Source: Isosphaeraceae bacterium
GTDB lineage: Bacteria; Planctomycetota; Planctomycetia; Isosphaerales; Isosphaeraceae
Direction: 5' to 3'
DNA: 47,093 bases
Assembly (NCBI GenBank): GCA_025356475.1
Contig: JANXSX010000092.1
Span: forward strand, 1 to 47,093
Each line of letters begins with the position of its first letter. The stretch's first letter is position 1. The notes under the pieces are model-generated. The model saw nothing but the letters and a program-made list of their open reading frames with translations, was not told where the DNA came from and did not search any database. Positions 25,566 to 34,984 of the stretch are shown here, piece by piece. Position numbers and translations under genes: made by a program.

Positions 25566-25816
25566 CGCCGTGCCTCCTACACTTGACGTACCCGCCACCT
25601 GCGCTTGGCCCACGTTCGGCGCGGGGGCCATATGGGCAAGTGCGGGTCAACACCTGTTAGTAGACTAGATCGGCAGTCGCGCGATTTCGCATGACCGATC
25701 CAGTTCGGATTCTGCGACTAACCGTGACGACCGTGCCCGAGCGCCGAGTTCCCGCCTCAGCTTTGGGAACGCCATTCTTGGCAGTTGCCTCGAAGGCAGG
25801 GACCCAGCCGACTCGA

Positions 25817-26857
25817 TTAGAACGGCAAGAGTCGTCGAAAGCCGTGTCCCAGAATGACTGGGTACAGAGCCAGGTTACGGATCAATGCCCCAGTTGGCGA
25901 GTACATGGGTAACTCCCTGGTGGGATCGGCAAGTCGATTGGCCAAGCCTCGGAGGTGGCTTGGACCGAACGGGCCGTCGTGAATCCGTTTGAGAAGCGAT
26001 CCAGGCAAGCCCGCCTCTCCGTGGTACGCCCCTAGCCAACCCCCCAAGATTGCCGCATTCGAGTCGGTATCGCCACCAACGCTGATGATCTCGGTGAGGG
26101 CCGGTAAGACAGTGTCGCCAGCGCGAAGGAAGAAGAAAGTGGCAAGCGAAGTGCTATGAAGAACATAGCCAGACGTGCCGATTGCTCGGGCTGCTTCGAT
26201 AGTTCCAACGTCTCCCCCAGCGAGTTCGACGGCGGTGCCGATCGCCCTGGCCAATCGATCGTCGGTCACAACCTGACTTGCCTGGGCTTGGATCGTGTCG
26301 CGAGCAGCGGTTGTGCCCGAGGCGGCAACACATCCGGCGGCCATCTCGGCGACGTACAAGGCTCCTTCGACGGCTCGGATGTCGCAATGTGTCACCTCGG
26401 CCAAGGCTCGACCGAAACGTAGACGCTCGCTGGGACGATCATGAAAGAATGCTCCGATGATGCCGGCACGCATCGCCGCCCCATTCCCCGCTGAGTTTAC
26501 CCCGCTTCGTTTGAAGCCGAGCGCAATTCGCCCGCAGGCAAGAATCGTCGCTCGACCTACTCCCCAAGGCAACCGAGCAAACCAGCCCAGGAGCGAGCGA
26601 CGGAAGGCATCGACACAGCGATCGACATCATTGGGATATCGTGCCAGACTCTGAGCGATCAGTGCGGATTGCTCGGTATCGTCCGAGACAAATCCAACGT
26701 GGCCAAGCAAGCGAAACCGTTCGATACGACCAAACCGTCGTGAGATCGCTCTTGAAGACATCCCCTCGGCCGGCAGGCCCAAGGCATCTCCCAGAGCAAT
26801 ACCCAGAAGGGTCCCCGTCAGGCCGTCCCGCTTGCTCACGGCGAATCCCCTTTTCAT
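25817..26857 (-). CDS. ADP-ribosylglycohydrolase family protein
   Basis: The 346-aa protein carries the ARH/DraG metal-site motifs: 'GIALGDALGLPAEGM' (about 19-33), 'VSDDTEQSALIAQSL' (about 57-71), and the C-terminal 'GGDTDSNAAILGGWLGA' (about 278-294) whose Asp residues bind the dinuclear Mg centre. The family removes ADP-ribose from proteins or small molecules. The last 25 residues ('LIRNLALYPVILGHGFRRL') are the segment shared with the dispersed copy at 14081. The gene follows the AsmA-like gene by 18 bases and is probably co-transcribed. Confidence 0.9.
   Translation of the reverse strand: MKRGFAVSKRDGLTGTLLGIALGDALGLPAEGMSSRAISRRFGRIERFRLLGHVGFVSDDTEQSALIAQSLARYPNDVDRCVDAFRRSLLGWFARLPWGVGRATILACGRIALGFKRSGVNSAGNGAAMRAGIIGAFFHDRPSERLRFGRALAEVTHCDIRAVEGALYVAEMAAGCVAASGTTAARDTIQAQASQVVTDDRLARAIGTAVELAGGDVGTIEAARAIGTSGYVLHSTSLATFFFLRAGDTVLPALTEIISVGGDTDSNAAILGGWLGAYHGEAGLPGSLLKRIHDGPFGPSHLRGLANRLADPTRELPMYSPTGALIRNLALYPVILGHGFRRLLPF
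25830..25889 (-). repeat. Dispersed 60-bp segment, copy 2
   Basis: This is the inverted partner of the segment at 14081-14140. It forms the 3' end of the ADP-ribosylglycohydrolase coding region, and the identical part GGCATTGATCCGTAACCTGG reads on the minus strand. A much weaker match (ATCCGTAACCTG) occurs at about 40817. Confidence 0.7.
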
Positions 26858-26875
26858 TCAAGTCGGTGTTGATCG

Positions 26876-29800
26876 TTATCGTCTTCGCTTCTGCCCCTTC
26901 GTTTCATCCTTGGCCTTGGTGATTGCCTTGAGGGTATCGCCAACCTGGGGCAGGGGCCGGAAGTCAAACTTGGGGAAGGCGGGGGACCCTGTGACCTGGA
27001 TCTCGTAGAGCTGCGCACCAAGCTCACGAACGGCGTCGGACAGAAACGGCAGATGAAACCGATCTCGACCATAGAGAAGGTCGAATCGCAAGTTGAGATC
27101 GCCTTGCACGCCCATCGTTCCCTTACCGAGCAAGCTGAACGGGTCGCCTTTGAGACTGATGGGGTCGAAGGTCGACACTCCATTTTGAACCTTAAGGCTA
27201 ACATATCCACCATCAAACGCAGTTCGATCCGAAGACTTCAAGACTTTGATCGACTTGAGAAGTTGGAGCACAAAATTCAATTCACCCAGATTCGCATTCG
27301 TCACGCGAGCCTCTCCCTCCCCTTGCAAGGTATGGAGATCCGAGCCGAGCCCCTGGAACTCGACCATCCCGGAGACTTTGCCGCGATAGGTCTGTTTGCC
27401 AGGCAGGGTGCGAGCATAGCTCTCCAGATCGATCCCTCGGGCGGAGAGCTTCGCCGCGTACCGGGGGGTCGCATCGAGTGCGATTCCAACGGACCCGAGC
27501 AGCTCGCCGTCCAAGAACGTGCCACGCAAGTTTGTGAGACGAGCCACTCCATCTTTGACTTCAAGTGGTGATTCCAAGCTGGTGACTTGTTGGCCGTCTG
27601 CGCTCAGGCTATTGAGGTTGAGAAGACCGTTGACCGTCAAGTTCTCGCCGTCGAATTGACCGCGAAGTCCCTGGAGTTCGCCTTGGAGGGTGATCGGCAT
27701 TGAGCCTGCTTGGATCGTGTTGCCGTCGAGCACTACCAGGGCTTTGTCCCATGTGCAGCGGACCGGGGCACCAGGTCCAGGCCATGCCAATGTGAGATCG
27801 GTATAAAATGTGAAGGGGCGACCGTCGTCAAGCCGGCGGGCGAACTGGGCTGTGACCGGCGGCATCATCTCGCGGAGCTTGGCGTCGAGCCGAAAGTCCT
27901 TGACGAAGAGACTCTCGACGGCGAGATCGAATTGGCCATTGTTCTCGACGACGACCCGACCCCGGTCGAAGCGAACGGGGGCACCACGGTAGTCGAACTT
28001 GACGTCGCGCATCGTGACTGTGCCGTCATTGTAGACGAAGTAGCCACTGGCTTCTTCCATCCGCATATCAATAATACCACCCGGATCAATTCCCGGCTTG
28101 GCGGGTCGAGCCAGGATCAAGCGAATGCCGGTCTCCGCCTTGGGCTGAATCTCCAAATGATAGTGGTCGGGCTTGCCGGGCTCGACACGGATCTCGGCAT
28201 CCATCGAACAGGAACCGGTGGGGTTCAAGGTCGCCCAGACTTTCTGCCACTCTGGGGGAAGCGAGGTCCGAAGCTGTTCATCGAATGGAAGGTTCTTGGC
28301 GGTGAGATCCAGCTTGACCTTCAACGAATCATGCCCTTGGGCGTCCCGACCGATGTTCTCAACCTGGCCGCTTCCTGTCAGTAAAGCCGTGCTGTTATGT
28401 CCAGAAATCTTGGAGAACTTCCAGAGGTCGGGGTGAATCTCTAGCTGGCCAATCATGTTATCGATCGGATAGGGAAGTTTCGCCCACTTCATCCGGCACC
28501 CCTCGTTGAGGTCGAGCCAGGCATCGAAGGTGATCTTCCCTTCTTTGGGCTCATCGGGCCGTGTCGGCGGGTCGCGGTGGAACGTGGCGTGACCACGCAC
28601 GGAACCGCTCGGCTGAAACTCATTGACGACCTGAAGGACCTCCGGGGGAAGGGCAGACAGAAGCTTCGCGTTGACTGGAAGCGACTCCCCCGCGAACTCC
28701 AGATTCACAATCGCGAGGTCACCAGGATTATCGATCGTACCATCCAATTTCAAATACTTCCCATCGACAAGCGTTTTCATCCCAACCAACGTAATTCGAT
28801 TATTCTCGTAGAGAAGCTTGCCGAAAACATGTTCGAGCGAATATTTGAAGAGATGAAACTCCATAGCCGCGTCAAGGCAATCGATCTCTGCGGAGACTTC
28901 AACCGCTGCGCCAAGGACATTCCGGCTTGCCCTTCCGTTCAGATTCAAGCGACCGGCGGGCTTGAATTCGTCCCAGAGCTGCTTCTCTGCCTGGGGAGTC
29001 CACGCTTTCAGCCGCTCGTCGAGTTCCAGCTCTTTGACGACCAGCTTGAGATCAAATGGCGTATCTGCCGGGTCACCCGTAGAAAACATGCCTGAGACCC
29101 ACAAGTGAGTAGGCCCATTGTCAGCCTCGGTTTCCTCGATCGTGACCAGATCATCTTTCAGCCTCAGCGTTCCTCGCAAGTTGTTCAGTGGGAACGGCAT
29201 TTTGGGGCAGTTAACGACCCCTGATTGAACTCGGGCACTAGCGCTCTTGCGGTGGATGATCTGGGTATCCGAGTTGAACGCCAGGTCATGCAGGGTCAAG
29301 TCGATGATCCCCCCCGTCAAGCCAATCGGGTCAACGACTTTCTTGAATTCGGCAGGCAGCCGGTCGCGCAAGGTCTGCGAGACGACAAGCCGGGCGAGAT
29401 CACCCCCCAACGTCACTTCACCTGTTTGTCGATCGATCGTTCCCTTGAGACTGATCCGGTCGAACAGATCACCCATCGCCGTGCCATTGAACGCGATCGC
29501 TTCGGTCTTCGCCTTACTCGGCGCGATTCGGATACTCACTTCTCGCAACAGGGTCGTCTTGATCGGTTGCTCGCCCCCCCCTTGGATCATTTCGAGCTTC
29601 CCATTCTCGATCGTGATCGACGGTGTTGAGATCAGGCCGTGGTCGGGAAACGGGTCGGCGACGAAGCCTTGGATGTTCCATGTACCATTCTCACGCTGGC
29701 GAAGCCGCAGGATCGGGTGGGTCACTGCGATGGCCAGGGGAACCACCCGCCCCTCAGCGCTGGCACGTGCATCATAATCGATATGGAGCCAGGGCAAGTA

Positions 29801-30070
29801 CAAGGTCTGGAACGTCGAACCATCCATAGGTTGGCGCACACTGACGTGGTTGAGGGTGATCCCTCCGGTCAGGAGCTTGAGTTGCGACTTACCGACTTCG
29901 ACCATGCACCCTGGTAGATACTCTGGCGCATGCTCGCGAACGATCTGAGCGATCGTGGCGCTATCCGTCGCGTAGGAGTAGGCGTACCAGAGCCCACCGA
30001 TGACGCTTGTGGTCAAGAGGAGGAAGCTCCATGCCAAGAGCTTCCAGAAGCGACGTTTCTTTGCAGGCAT
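26876..30070 (-). CDS. AsmA-like (AsmA/TamB superfamily) envelope protein
   Basis: The 1064-aa protein has a single N-terminal TM anchor ('FWKLLAWSFLLLTTSVIGGLWY', about 8-29). It is followed by about 1000 residues of repeating beta-strand sequence typical of AsmA-family repeat-beta-groove proteins ('GSGQVENIGRDAQG', 'LRGTFLDGELLGSVGIALD', 'GEGEARVTNANLGELNFVLQLL'). The C-terminal part contains the AsmA_2-like stretch near residues 920-1010. Such proteins bridge inner and outer membranes and are thought to guide lipid traffic. ATG 30070 follows AGGAGG. It lies between a glycosyltransferase-39-like gene and the ADP-ribosylglycohydrolase gene. A lipid-transport role is inferred from the family. 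Confidence 0.8.
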   Translation of the reverse strand: MPAKKRRFWKLLAWSFLLLTTSVIGGLWYAYSYATDSATIAQIVREHAPEYLPGCMVEVGKSQLKLLTGGITLNHVSVRQPMDGSTFQTLYLPWLHIDYDARASAEGRVVPLAIAVTHPILRLRQRENGTWNIQGFVADPFPDHGLISTPSITIENGKLEMIQGGGEQPIKTTLLREVSIRIAPSKAKTEAIAFNGTAMGDLFDRISLKGTIDRQTGEVTLGGDLARLVVSQTLRDRLPAEFKKVVDPIGLTGGIIDLTLHDLAFNSDTQIIHRKSASARVQSGVVNCPKMPFPLNNLRGTLRLKDDLVTIEETEADNGPTHLWVSGMFSTGDPADTPFDLKLVVKELELDERLKAWTPQAEKQLWDEFKPAGRLNLNGRASRNVLGAAVEVSAEIDCLDAAMEFHLFKYSLEHVFGKLLYENNRITLVGMKTLVDGKYLKLDGTIDNPGDLAIVNLEFAGESLPVNAKLLSALPPEVLQVVNEFQPSGSVRGHATFHRDPPTRPDEPKEGKITFDAWLDLNEGCRMKWAKLPYPIDNMIGQLEIHPDLWKFSKISGHNSTALLTGSGQVENIGRDAQGHDSLKVKLDLTAKNLPFDEQLRTSLPPEWQKVWATLNPTGSCSMDAEIRVEPGKPDHYHLEIQPKAETGIRLILARPAKPGIDPGGIIDMRMEEASGYFVYNDGTVTMRDVKFDYRGAPVRFDRGRVVVENNGQFDLAVESLFVKDFRLDAKLREMMPPVTAQFARRLDDGRPFTFYTDLTLAWPGPGAPVRCTWDKALVVLDGNTIQAGSMPITLQGELQGLRGQFDGENLTVNGLLNLNSLSADGQQVTSLESPLEVKDGVARLTNLRGTFLDGELLGSVGIALDATPRYAAKLSARGIDLESYARTLPGKQTYRGKVSGMVEFQGLGSDLHTLQGEGEARVTNANLGELNFVLQLLKSIKVLKSSDRTAFDGGYVSLKVQNGVSTFDPISLKGDPFSLLGKGTMGVQGDLNLRFDLLYGRDRFHLPFLSDAVRELGAQLYEIQVTGSPAFPKFDFRPLPQVGDTLKAITKAKDETKGQKRRR

Positions 30071-30088
30071 CGGGGACCTCCTGTCCGA

Positions 30089-31342
30089 TTACGTGAGCTT
30101 CTTCGTCCACATCCAGACCGAGTGCGCACCGATGGCCGCTAGCCCCATCGCCGGCAGAAGACCAGGCACACGATAGCGGACAGAGCTAACAAAAATCATA
30201 TGCAGACAACAGAAATAAACGATAGGTCCACCGAACAGCGTCAGAGCACGAAGGTCGCCTCGCAAGCTCCACGCGCCTAATCCCATACAGGCAAACACCG
30301 GTAGGGTGATCACAGCGCTGACTGTGGAGACGAAGGGCGATGTGAATGCGCTGGCGTTCGGCCAGGGGCTCCAATAACGGGCGAACTTCACCACGGCGAG
30401 CCACGCCACCCGTTGAGGGTTCGCCCAGATGAAGTCGATCGATCGGCGACGAAGCTCGGTATCTTGGTCGATCTCGTCGAGGCGGGCAATCTGAGGTTCG
30501 TTGAGGAACTCCATTGCGCTCGAACCATCGGCGGTCGGGCTCAATCCGTCGTAGAGGCTGGCCCCGACCCAGAGCGCCGTTGGCACAAACTTGCCGAGGA
30601 TTTTGGCGTTCCTGACCCACCAAGGGCAAAGGACGATGACGACACCGAGAAGGATCAGGAATGAGTAGCGAGCCGCGATCGCGCACTGGCGACTGGTCAA
30701 GATCCAGACGGTCAGGGGCACCGGCATGAAGAGCAACCACGAAGGACGCGACAGAATGGCAAGCCCGCCCACAACCCCCACCAATCCCGCGAGCCAACCG
30801 CGTGGGCGACGACTCGGTTCCGCACCCCAGAGCGTTGCCAGTCCGCAGAGCATGATCATCATTAAAGGGATGAAGGTCCCTTCAGAGAGTAGTAATGCCG
30901 ATGCCGTGATGACGTAGGGATCAACGGCAACCATCGCTGCCGCGACCAGTCCGACGGACTTTGGCGCATCAGGTCGCACTTGACGCACGAGTCGATAGAC
31001 CAAGCCGACCGCGACCGTCTGCAAGAGCGCCTGGACGATCCGGATCGCCAGTGGATTTTCACCAAAGATTACCTGGCAGCCGGCCAAGAAGGCGGGGTAG
31101 CCTGGCGTTCGCAAGGCGTAGTGGGGGATGTCGAACTGTTGCTCCACGACAAACGTCTGGCCGAGCCGAATCGTACGGGCGAGTAGCCAGTAGATCGGCG
31201 TGTCTCCAAAGACACAGAGGAGGCCCTTGCCCGCAACGTAACTCTGGACCACGTAACCCGCCAAGACGCGCACGATCAAGGCCACTACCAAAACGCTGGT
31301 AAGGTTGATCCGACGGCGTAGTGCGAGCAAAATCGGGGCCAT
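30089..31342 (-). CDS. GT39/ArnT-like membrane glycosyltransferase
   Basis: The 417-aa multi-TM protein has the polyprenyl-phosphate sugar transferase layout. TM1 ('LTSVLVVALIVRVLAGYVV') is followed by a periplasmic loop with an acidic residue ('VFGDTPIYWLLARTIRLG') and 'ALRTPGYPAFLAG'. About eight more TM helices follow, with a soluble segment near 265-310. These enzymes transfer sugars from lipid-linked donors to proteins, lipids or polymers at the outer face of the inner membrane. The start lacks a strong ribosome binding site. It is probably in one transcript with the AsmA-like gene 18 bases downstream. Confidence 0.78.
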   Translation of the reverse strand: MAPILLALRRRINLTSVLVVALIVRVLAGYVVQSYVAGKGLLCVFGDTPIYWLLARTIRLGQTFVVEQQFDIPHYALRTPGYPAFLAGCQVIFGENPLAIRIVQALLQTVAVGLVYRLVRQVRPDAPKSVGLVAAAMVAVDPYVITASALLLSEGTFIPLMMIMLCGLATLWGAEPSRRPRGWLAGLVGVVGGLAILSRPSWLLFMPVPLTVWILTSRQCAIAARYSFLILLGVVIVLCPWWVRNAKILGKFVPTALWVGASLYDGLSPTADGSSAMEFLNEPQIARLDEIDQDTELRRRSIDFIWANPQRVAWLAVVKFARYWSPWPNASAFTSPFVSTVSAVITLPVFACMGLGAWSLRGDLRALTLFGGPIVYFCCLHMIFVSSVRYRVPGLLPAMGLAAIGAHSVWMWTKKLT

Positions 31343-31433
31343 ATCGTGCTGCCAGTGGTGGGGAAGGTCGAAGGCGCACTGGTGCCTGGGCGAGGTGTAG
31401 CTAGCGGCATGGTACGCCCGGTATCCCAGAGGG

Positions 31434-32822
31434 TCAATCGCAACTCGGCTGCCAGCTCAGCCCGAGCCGCTCGGTGGTGGAATCGGTCAGGCGCACACGC
31501 TCAGCGATCCGGTGGCGAACAACCCAGACAATCCCGACCTGGTCGCGTACAACGGGCACGCTCCGACGCGCGGTCAGGCCGAGCCCGCGACCTCTCAAGA
31601 AGTCGGCCAGCGGTGTCGTTTGCCCCTTCAACCCCAGCGGGTCAAACCGGTCACCATCCCTTGGCGAGGTGATTTGGAGTGGGGGCACGACCCGGGCAAG
31701 GTCAATCATCTCGTCATGTGTGATTCCATCATGATCATGATCGCAGTGCGTGGCGATGACCCGACCTCCTTGCCACTCGCCCACGCCCGGAATCGGCAGC
31801 TCGATCGATTCGAGTGGGACCGCTGGGATCACCTCCGCTCGGTTCAGTCGCAAAAGATTGGCGACGATCGAGGCGTCTACCCCCATCCCGACCGAGATCC
31901 TTCCTCGTTCACGACCTGCCAGGCTGGCGATCCGTTGCCATCGGCGGGCGTCCATGTCTCGTTCAGGCCAACCAGCGTGTCGCCAGGCCCTGCGCACCAC
32001 TTCCAGGACGAAGGCGTGAGGAATCTCTCGGAGTGTGCTTAAGTCAAGATCAATCACTAATGCACTTGACTCAACGGTGGCTTGGTGTTCGAAATCGGCG
32101 GCCAACGTCTCAAATCCTCGCCGCTGGTCGTCCATGAGTTTGCCGAGCCGGACCAGGGCCTGAGCCACGTTCGGGTTGTACTCGGCAGCGAGTTTGGGCA
32201 AGAGGTCGTGACGCAACCGAGCCCGCGTGTGGACCTGATTGAGGTTCGTGGCGTCCTCCCGCCAAGATTGGTTCAACGAAGCTAAATACGTACAAAGTTT
32301 ATTGTGTGAATAGGAAAGCAGTGGGCGGATCAGGGAGATCTCTGCGGTCAGAGGTCGCCGCCACGCCATGCCGGTCAGCCCGGAAGGACCGGTCCCTCGA
32401 ACAATCCGATGGAGGATTGTCTCAGCCTGATCGTCGCGCGTATGCCCAACGACCACGGCACAGGCCCCTCGGGTTCGGGCGATCTCGACGAGCCAGGCAT
32501 AGCGGGCAGCGCGGGCATCGGCCTCGAAGTGACCTGAGCGGGTCGGTTTCCAGTGCCCAAGGTCGAAGGGCAACTCCAGCGAATCGGCCAGGTCCGCGAC
32601 GAACTGGCCATCCAGGGCAGATTCCGCGCGGACTCCATGGTCGAGATGTGCAACCGTGAGGTCTAAACCGAGCCGGGGGGTCAGCTCGTGCAAGACGCGA
32701 AGCAGCCCCACGCTATCACTGCCGCCCGATACGCCAACCACCCAAGGTCCGGCAAGCCGACCGTTCTGTCGCCAGCGGGTCAGTCGGCGAGCGAGTCGTT
32801 CAACCCAGGGGAGGGGAGGCAT
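31434..32822 (-). CDS. tilS: tRNA(Ile)-lysidine synthetase
   Basis: The 462-aa protein shows the PP-loop ATPase motif 'GVSGGSDSVGLL' (about 32-43), 'VAHLDHGVRAES', 'VVGHTRDDQAETILHRIVRG' and the C-terminal domain with 'DGDRFDPLGLKG'. TilS converts the C34 of the AUA-reading tRNA-Ile to lysidine, an essential decoding step. ATG 32822 (MPPLPWVERLARRL) gives the family N-terminus; frames open further up to 33023 add unrelated sequence that overlaps the divergent methyltransferase. It is divergent from the methyltransferase gene, with 163 bases between. Confidence 0.93.
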   Translation of the reverse strand: MPPLPWVERLARRLTRWRQNGRLAGPWVVGVSGGSDSVGLLRVLHELTPRLGLDLTVAHLDHGVRAESALDGQFVADLADSLELPFDLGHWKPTRSGHFEADARAARYAWLVEIARTRGACAVVVGHTRDDQAETILHRIVRGTGPSGLTGMAWRRPLTAEISLIRPLLSYSHNKLCTYLASLNQSWREDATNLNQVHTRARLRHDLLPKLAAEYNPNVAQALVRLGKLMDDQRRGFETLAADFEHQATVESSALVIDLDLSTLREIPHAFVLEVVRRAWRHAGWPERDMDARRWQRIASLAGRERGRISVGMGVDASIVANLLRLNRAEVIPAVPLESIELPIPGVGEWQGGRVIATHCDHDHDGITHDEMIDLARVVPPLQITSPRDGDRFDPLGLKGQTTPLADFLRGRGLGLTARRSVPVVRDQVGIVWVVRHRIAERVRLTDSTTERLGLSWQPSCD

Positions 32823-32985
32823 CAGGTCACCCGGGCTAGAGGTCTCGTAACAATCGCAGACGGAGAGGTCGCGTCTCATGATTGTGGCTCGAACCCTCGG
32901 GGTAGGCAACACCTGGACCTTCAAGCCTATTTGGTTCCGACACCTTCTGTTGGCCTCTCGCCATTCTGCCGGGTAAACTACCCGC

Positions 32986-33924
32986 ATGAACGATGCATGG
33001 CTCTCGACCTTCCGGTGTCCCAAGTCGCACCTTCCCCTGGTTCGCGAGGGCGATCTCCTGACGTGCCCGCACGCGGGGACGTCTTATCCCATTGTGAACG
33101 GCATCCCACGCCTCGCGGGGGAGACATATGTCGCCAGCTTTGGTCGCCAGTGGAACCGCTACGATGTGGCGCGTGATGAGGAAGATGAGTCGGTTTTTCA
33201 GGTCAAGACCGGCCTTGCTGCGGAGTCGCTCCGAGGCCTGAAGGTGCTTGATGCCGGCTGTGGCGGCGGTCGATATAGCCTGCTCGCTGCCAAGCATGGC
33301 GCGCATGTATTGGGTGTCGATCTAAGCGATGCCGTCGAGAAGGCGGCCGCGATCTGTGCCCCATATCCGGAAGCCACGATCGTTCAGGCAGACCTGCTTA
33401 ACTTGCCACTGGAGGACGATGCGTTTGACGTCGCGTTCTCGATCGGGGTGATGCACCATAGTCCTGACCCTCGGCGAGCCTTCGCCGAAGTCGCGCGCCG
33501 GGTCAAACCAGGAGGGCACCTTGCGGTCTGGCTCTATCGCAAGAATACCGCCCCCCAAGAGTGGCTCAATAGTGCCTTGCGAGCCCTCACGACGCGGCTT
33601 CCCGCTCGGGTTCTGGAACCACTCTGCGTAGCGATGGGGGGCGTGGGGAGTCTGCCCGGTCTGAATCGAACGCTCAACAAGGTCGCGAACTTCTCGAACC
33701 ATCCCGACTGGACGTTGCGGGTTTGCGACAACTTTGACTGGTATGCTCCCAAATATCAATCACATCATACGATTGATGAGTTGAAATCTTGGTTTGTTGA
33801 AGAAGGCTATATCGATTTGGTCGCGTTGCCGCCGATGCGGACAGGGCGCGTCTATGACTGGGCCTATGATCACAATCTGGTGATTGGCAGTGGTGTCAAT
33901 GTGGCGGGGACGAGACGGCGTTGA
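32986..33924 (+). CDS. SAM-dependent methyltransferase with Trm112-like N-terminus
   Basis: The 312-aa protein has two parts. Residues 1-45 resemble a Trm112p-like zinc segment ('FRCPKSHLPL', then 'LLTCP' and 'YPIVNGIPRL'). Residues 80-200 are a class I methyltransferase domain with motif I 'VLDAGCGGGRYSLLAA', acidic 'GVDLS', and 'FSIGVMHHSPDPRRAFAEV'. It most resembles small-molecule or lipid/quinone-type methyltransferases (Methyltransf_11). The 3' end overlaps the convergent acyltransferase gene by 29 bases. The substrate is unknown. Confidence 0.85.
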   Translation: MNDAWLSTFRCPKSHLPLVREGDLLTCPHAGTSYPIVNGIPRLAGETYVASFGRQWNRYDVARDEEDESVFQVKTGLAAESLRGLKVLDAGCGGGRYSLLAAKHGAHVLGVDLSDAVEKAAAICAPYPEATIVQADLLNLPLEDDAFDVAFSIGVMHHSPDPRRAFAEVARRVKPGGHLAVWLYRKNTAPQEWLNSALRALTTRLPARVLEPLCVAMGGVGSLPGLNRTLNKVANFSNHPDWTLRVCDNFDWYAPKYQSHHTIDELKSWFVEEGYIDLVALPPMRTGRVYDWAYDHNLVIGSGVNVAGTRRR

Positions 33925-34924
33925 CCTCGACTTCGTGTGACTTCGTCTCGATGTGATGATCCACGATCATTGGCGCTGGCCTTGGCTTGGGCTTGCGAGA
34001 AGGCTTGGCGGCGATCTCGGACGGGTTGTAGTGGTGCCAGAGCAGGTGAGCAACGGCTTCCGAGGGGTTGGACACGATCTCGGCGTCGAGTCTAGCGAGG
34101 AACTGAGCGACGGCCAGGCCTTCCTCGCCAGGACGTAAGACCCCCAACGGCTCCAGACTCAAGCGATAGCGACCGCCAGGTAGGTGCTTGTTCAGCAAGA
34201 GGAAGACAGGAGCCTTTGTCAGTGCGGCGAGGTCGGCCCAGACCGAGAGAAACTCGGTCTCGCGACCAAGCAATCGACCCGGTCGGGTGTTAGGACCTTC
34301 CCAGGGGATATCCCCGGTGAAGTAAATCGCCAGGCCATCGCGGAGAGCCGCATGAGCACGAAGCATACGATCGACCGCCTGGCAGGGAGGTAAACCACGC
34401 TTCAGAAACATATGCCGCTGCGGGTGTGCGTTAGGCTCATCGAACTTCGACTGAAGATAGCTCGAAACGTGGTTGGGACGCTGGACCAGAACCCGGAGCG
34501 GAACCCCGCGTCGATAGAGCCAGTGAAGCCCAGCCACATGCCCGCCCAGGTGGCTTCCCACGATGATCGCCCCTCGGCCAAGCTTCAGAGCGGCCTGGAG
34601 CGTTTCCTCGCCCTCAACATCGAAACGTCCGAGGGCCGTCGCTTCGTCCAGGCCGTCCAGGAGATAGTCGCGAGCGGCGAATTGAGGCAGAGAACTCGCC
34701 AGGTCACGCCTTACCGCTTCGCGATCCCAGCCTGCGTCTAAAGCTCGATCAGCTCGATCGATCGCCTGAGTAAGTTCCATCCCACGCGAGGGCCAGAGTG
34801 TGATGATCACCCGCCCGAGGATCGAGAGTATCGCATCGCATCGCCTGGGGCCAAGTTGCCGAAAGACCGGCAAAAAGACCTGGTAAAACAGCGGTTTCCA
34901 GCTCAAGAAGTGGCGTGGCGACAC
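33896..34924 (-). CDS. LpxL/HtrB-like lysophospholipid acyltransferase
   Basis: The product is about 342 aa. The core resembles lipid A lauroyl/myristoyl acyltransferases: 'GRGAIIVGSHLGGHVAGLHWLY' carries the first catalytic His, and 'AIYFTGDIPWEGPNTRPGRLLG', 'PVFLLLNKHLPGGRYRLSLEPL' follow. The GTG start at 34924 is placed by AGGAGG nine bases upstream; a GTG at 34945 overlaps that site. It is the last gene of the four-gene minus-strand acylation cluster, 60 bases after the adenylating enzyme. It probably adds acyl chains to a membrane lipid or to the product of that cluster. Confidence 0.82.
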   Translation of the reverse strand: MSPRHFLSWKPLFYQVFLPVFRQLGPRRCDAILSILGRVIITLWPSRGMELTQAIDRADRALDAGWDREAVRRDLASSLPQFAARDYLLDGLDEATALGRFDVEGEETLQAALKLGRGAIIVGSHLGGHVAGLHWLYRRGVPLRVLVQRPNHVSSYLQSKFDEPNAHPQRHMFLKRGLPPCQAVDRMLRAHAALRDGLAIYFTGDIPWEGPNTRPGRLLGRETEFLSVWADLAALTKAPVFLLLNKHLPGGRYRLSLEPLGVLRPGEEGLAVAQFLARLDAEIVSNPSEAVAHLLWHHYNPSEIAAKPSRKPKPRPAPMIVDHHIETKSHEVEVNAVSSPPH

Positions 34925-34984
34925 GACTCTCGACCTCCTTGCCACCGAAAATTGTCGAAGAAAATAGAATCAAGACGCGATGCG

